Position numbers and translations under genes: made by a program. A stretch of DNA of 64,000 nucleotides from Cytophagaceae bacterium (GTDB taxonomy: Bacteria; Bacteroidota; Bacteroidia; Cytophagales; Cytophagaceae): the NCBI GenBank assembly GCA_025455005.1, contig JALONH010000003.1, positions 62,001 to 126,000 on the forward strand, written 5' to 3'. The notes below the pieces were generated by a model, which made no database searches, was not told the origin of the DNA, and worked only from the letters and a program-made list of their open reading frames with translations. Position 1 is the first letter of the stretch. Each line of letters begins with the position of its first letter. Below are positions 62,735-64,000 of this stretch, piece by piece.

Positions 62735-63472
62735 ATTTCCTTGGCCTATAAGGAGCAATTCCAAATCCCGAACATATACTTTTTTATTGTTCCAATCGAT
62801 TTGATACCAAGCACCCGCTTTTTCAATAACGCGCACACGGTGACCGGCACTGACAGTTTCTATATATTCTGAACCGGGAGAGGGCGCACTCATAAGTGTG
62901 CAAGGGTTTGAAATAATACCCATTACCGGAGTGATGTCTACGTTATTGATATAAAATACAGATCCTAGTATGAGTAAGAAGAACAAAGGTCGAAAACCTA
63001 ATCGAAGGCCTTGTTTACGTCTGCGGTAGAGGTAAAAAATAAAGGGAACCCCTAGTCCTATCAAAGAGAAGATAATCCAGTGGTAATATTCTTTATAGAG
63101 GGAAACGAAGTATTCTAATTCGCTGTAACTATATCCTTTGAGTTTATACCGGTCGCCCATAATTTCCATTTTACGAATCACACGGGTGTCGGAGTAGTAG
63201 TAATAGAGCGTGGATAAATAATATAAAGAACGAATTATATTTTCGGAGGACTCCTCTATTTGCGCCATACGGGCTAGCGTGTGACGGGAGAAAACCTTCT
63301 CCGAATCGAGCGCATGCGCGTATAATTTTAATGCTTGATCAAAATCTTTTTTTTCGTACAAGGCATCGGCCTTTTTTATAGTCTTGTTTTCTAAGGCATT
63401 ACAGTCTAGTATCGGTAAAAATGCGATAAATAGGGAAATTGTGTATAATATTTTACGAAATACGTTTGGCAT
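62726..63472 (-). CDS. TPR and SH3-like membrane protein (BatE-like)
   Basis: 248-aa protein with a signal peptide (ILYTISLFIAFLPILDCNA) and a short TPR-like segment (KADALYEKKDFDQALKLYAHALDSE). Two membrane helices follow (about 130-150 and 160-178) and a C-terminal SH3b domain (CTLMSAPSPGSEYIETVSAGHRVRVIEKAGAWYQIDWNNKKVYV). The layout recalls BatE of Bacteroidota aerotolerance operons, but no batA-D genes adjoin it. The SH3b domain may bind peptidoglycan. It is divergent from the tRNA. Confidence 0.72.
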   Translation of the reverse strand: MPNVFRKILYTISLFIAFLPILDCNALENKTIKKADALYEKKDFDQALKLYAHALDSEKVFSRHTLARMAQIEESSENIIRSLYYLSTLYYYYSDTRVIRKMEIMGDRYKLKGYSYSELEYFVSLYKEYYHWIIFSLIGLGVPFIFYLYRRRKQGLRLGFRPLFFLLILGSVFYINNVDITPVMGIISNPCTLMSAPSPGSEYIETVSAGHRVRVIEKAGAWYQIDWNNKKVYVRDLELLLIGQGNSL

Positions 63473-63496
63473 TATGCCGAATACCTGTTACTTTTG
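63465..63496 (+). promoter_or_regulatory. Promoter of tRNA-Lys
   Basis: TTTG at 63465-63468, a 20-bp spacer and the exact -7 box TACTTTTG at 63489-63496. Transcription would start about 35 bp before the tRNA. A small TTACGG/CCGTAA hairpin (63506-63526) lies in the leader. Confidence 0.62.
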
Positions 63497-63537
63497 CACT
63501 CGCAATTACGGAAAAAAACACCGTAAAAGCTAGTAAA

Positions 63538-63610
63538 GATTCCGTAGCTCAGTTGGTAGAGCATAACACTTTTAATGTTAGGGTCCTGGGTTCGAGTCCC
63601 AGCGGGATCA
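63538..63610 (+). tRNA. tRNA-Lys (anticodon UUU)
   Basis: 73-nt cloverleaf. The acceptor GATTCCG pairs with CGGGATC (one T-G wobble). The D arm is GCTC-AGTTGGTA-GAGC and the anticodon stem TAACA/TGTTA holds loop CTTTTAA with anticodon TTT at positions 34-36. The T arm is CTGGG-TTCGAGT-CCCAG. The discriminator is A, and CCA is not encoded. Confidence 0.97.
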
Positions 63611-63624
63611 CATAATTTCAGAGA

Positions 63625-63652
63625 AGAGCAGGTAGTCCTGCTCTTTTTTTTT
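63625..63652 (+). terminator. Terminator after tRNA-Lys
   Basis: AGAGCAGG-TAGT-CCTGCTCT followed by TTTTTTTT, 14 bp after the tRNA. Confidence 0.88.
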
Positions 63653-63679
63653 ATTTTAGGGGTGTAAAGAAATCTCAAC

Positions 63680-64000
63680 ATGACCGGTTGGTTTGCCATT
63701 GTACTTATTTTTATTTCCATTCTTGTTTTATTGTATGGACTAGTACGATTGGTATTGGGTATAATAAAGAAGGATAAGGGACAGTGGTTGATGGGCAGTT
63801 GGTTGGCTGTAATCGGTGCAATGGCTTATTTAATGATAACGCAGTGGGTGTGGAAAGAAAAAGGTAATGCGATCGCCTTTCAACAATTAGTAGGCACATA
63901 TCGGATACAGTATGTGAGTCCGGAGTGGGAGATGGGCACGACAGATGTTTCACACTATCAATTAACGTTGGATGCCACCGGAAAATATCAACTGAGCGAT
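63680..64000 (+). CDS. Partial gene: N-terminus of a membrane protein, unknown
   Basis: The frame opened by ATG at 63680 stays open for 107 codons to the window edge. It begins MTGWFAIVLIFISILVLLYGLV, a first membrane helix, followed by KKDKGQWLMGSWLAVIGAMAYLM, a second. A soluble region then starts FQQLVGTYRIQYVSPEWEMG and LTLDATGKYQLSD, resembling the start of a lipocalin-like beta domain. No family is assigned. It lies between the tRNA terminator and the edge. Opposing frames over the same stretch look like shadows. Confidence 0.65.
   Translation, partial: MTGWFAIVLIFISILVLLYGLVRLVLGIIKKDKGQWLMGSWLAVIGAMAYLMITQWVWKEKGNAIAFQQLVGTYRIQYVSPEWEMGTTDVSHYQLTLDATGKYQLSD

Noticed and set aside
63472-63953. 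Two leftward reading frames over the tRNA and the partial gene
   Set aside because: The first contains the antisense of tRNA-Lys (DPAGTRTQDPNIKS-type sequence), a classic false frame. The second is antisense to the better-supported rightward membrane-protein frame.
1-64000. CRISPR arrays, insertion sequences, toxin-antitoxin pairs
   Set aside because: I saw no spaced direct repeats, transposase motifs or convincing toxin-antitoxin pair on reading either strand.

Overview
The window is a gene-dense, AT-rich chromosomal segment from a member of the Bacteroidota. Three kinds of evidence support this: Bacteroidota-specific proteins (PorT, two TPR/PD40/OmpA PorE-like proteins, a T9SS C-terminal sorting domain, DUF5606, DUF2851, the FtsL-like protein next to ftsI); repeated -7 promoter elements of the TAnnTTTG type; and the murE DNPR signature of a meso-diaminopimelate, Gram-negative cell wall, with waaA and lolA present. 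I cannot fix the order or family. No insertion sequence, prophage or CRISPR array was seen.

Positions 1-15061 hold a nearly complete division and cell wall (dcw) cluster: rsmH (3' end), ftsL-like, ftsI, murE, two small helical proteins, mraY, murD, ftsW, murG, murC, ftsQ, ftsA, ftsZ. The genes overlap or abut, and the cluster ends at a strong terminator. The two small proteins between murE and mraY look like diverged four-helix-bundle (23S rRNA IVP-type) paralogues and are the unusual part of the cluster.

Positions 15084-16175 carry two leftward genes (a secreted hypothetical and an FMN reductase). Positions 16279-26267 carry the most interesting block: a response regulator and histidine kinase, followed after 79 bp by dabA-dabB-sulP-porin. 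DabA keeps the zinc-site residues of the DAB inorganic-carbon pump at the expected spacing. SulP carries an extra C-terminal module, and the last gene is an outer-membrane porin. I read this as a candidate inorganic-carbon uptake operon that covers inner and outer membranes and may be controlled by its own two-component system. No carbon-fixation gene is visible in the window.

Positions 26268-34213 are mixed housekeeping genes: rsgA, waaA, an MFS transporter, a peroxiredoxin, a small membrane protein, a low-molecular-weight phosphatase, a fructosamine-kinase-like protein, DUF5606, a TonB-domain protein and engB. Positions 34519-40992 form a T9SS-flavoured neighbourhood: two tandem PorE-like proteins, menG, porT and a secreted T9SS-sorted protein.

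Positions 41067-55414 hold metabolic and chromosome-maintenance genes: saccharopine dehydrogenase-like, rnhA, trmN6-like, a class V aminotransferase, aroQ, a Xer recombinase, pyrD, ftsK, lolA, pyrF, an AI-2E family transporter, DUF2851, a polytopic membrane protein and a NeuD-type acyltransferase. An 18-bp perfect inverted repeat lies inside the start of pyrF. Positions 55683-64000 hold trhO, metG, typA, several envelope or unknown proteins, a tRNA-Lys(UUU) and the start of an unrecognised membrane protein cut by the window end.

Transcription units are compact. Opposing genes often overlap at their 3' ends, and hairpin terminators often serve both strands.
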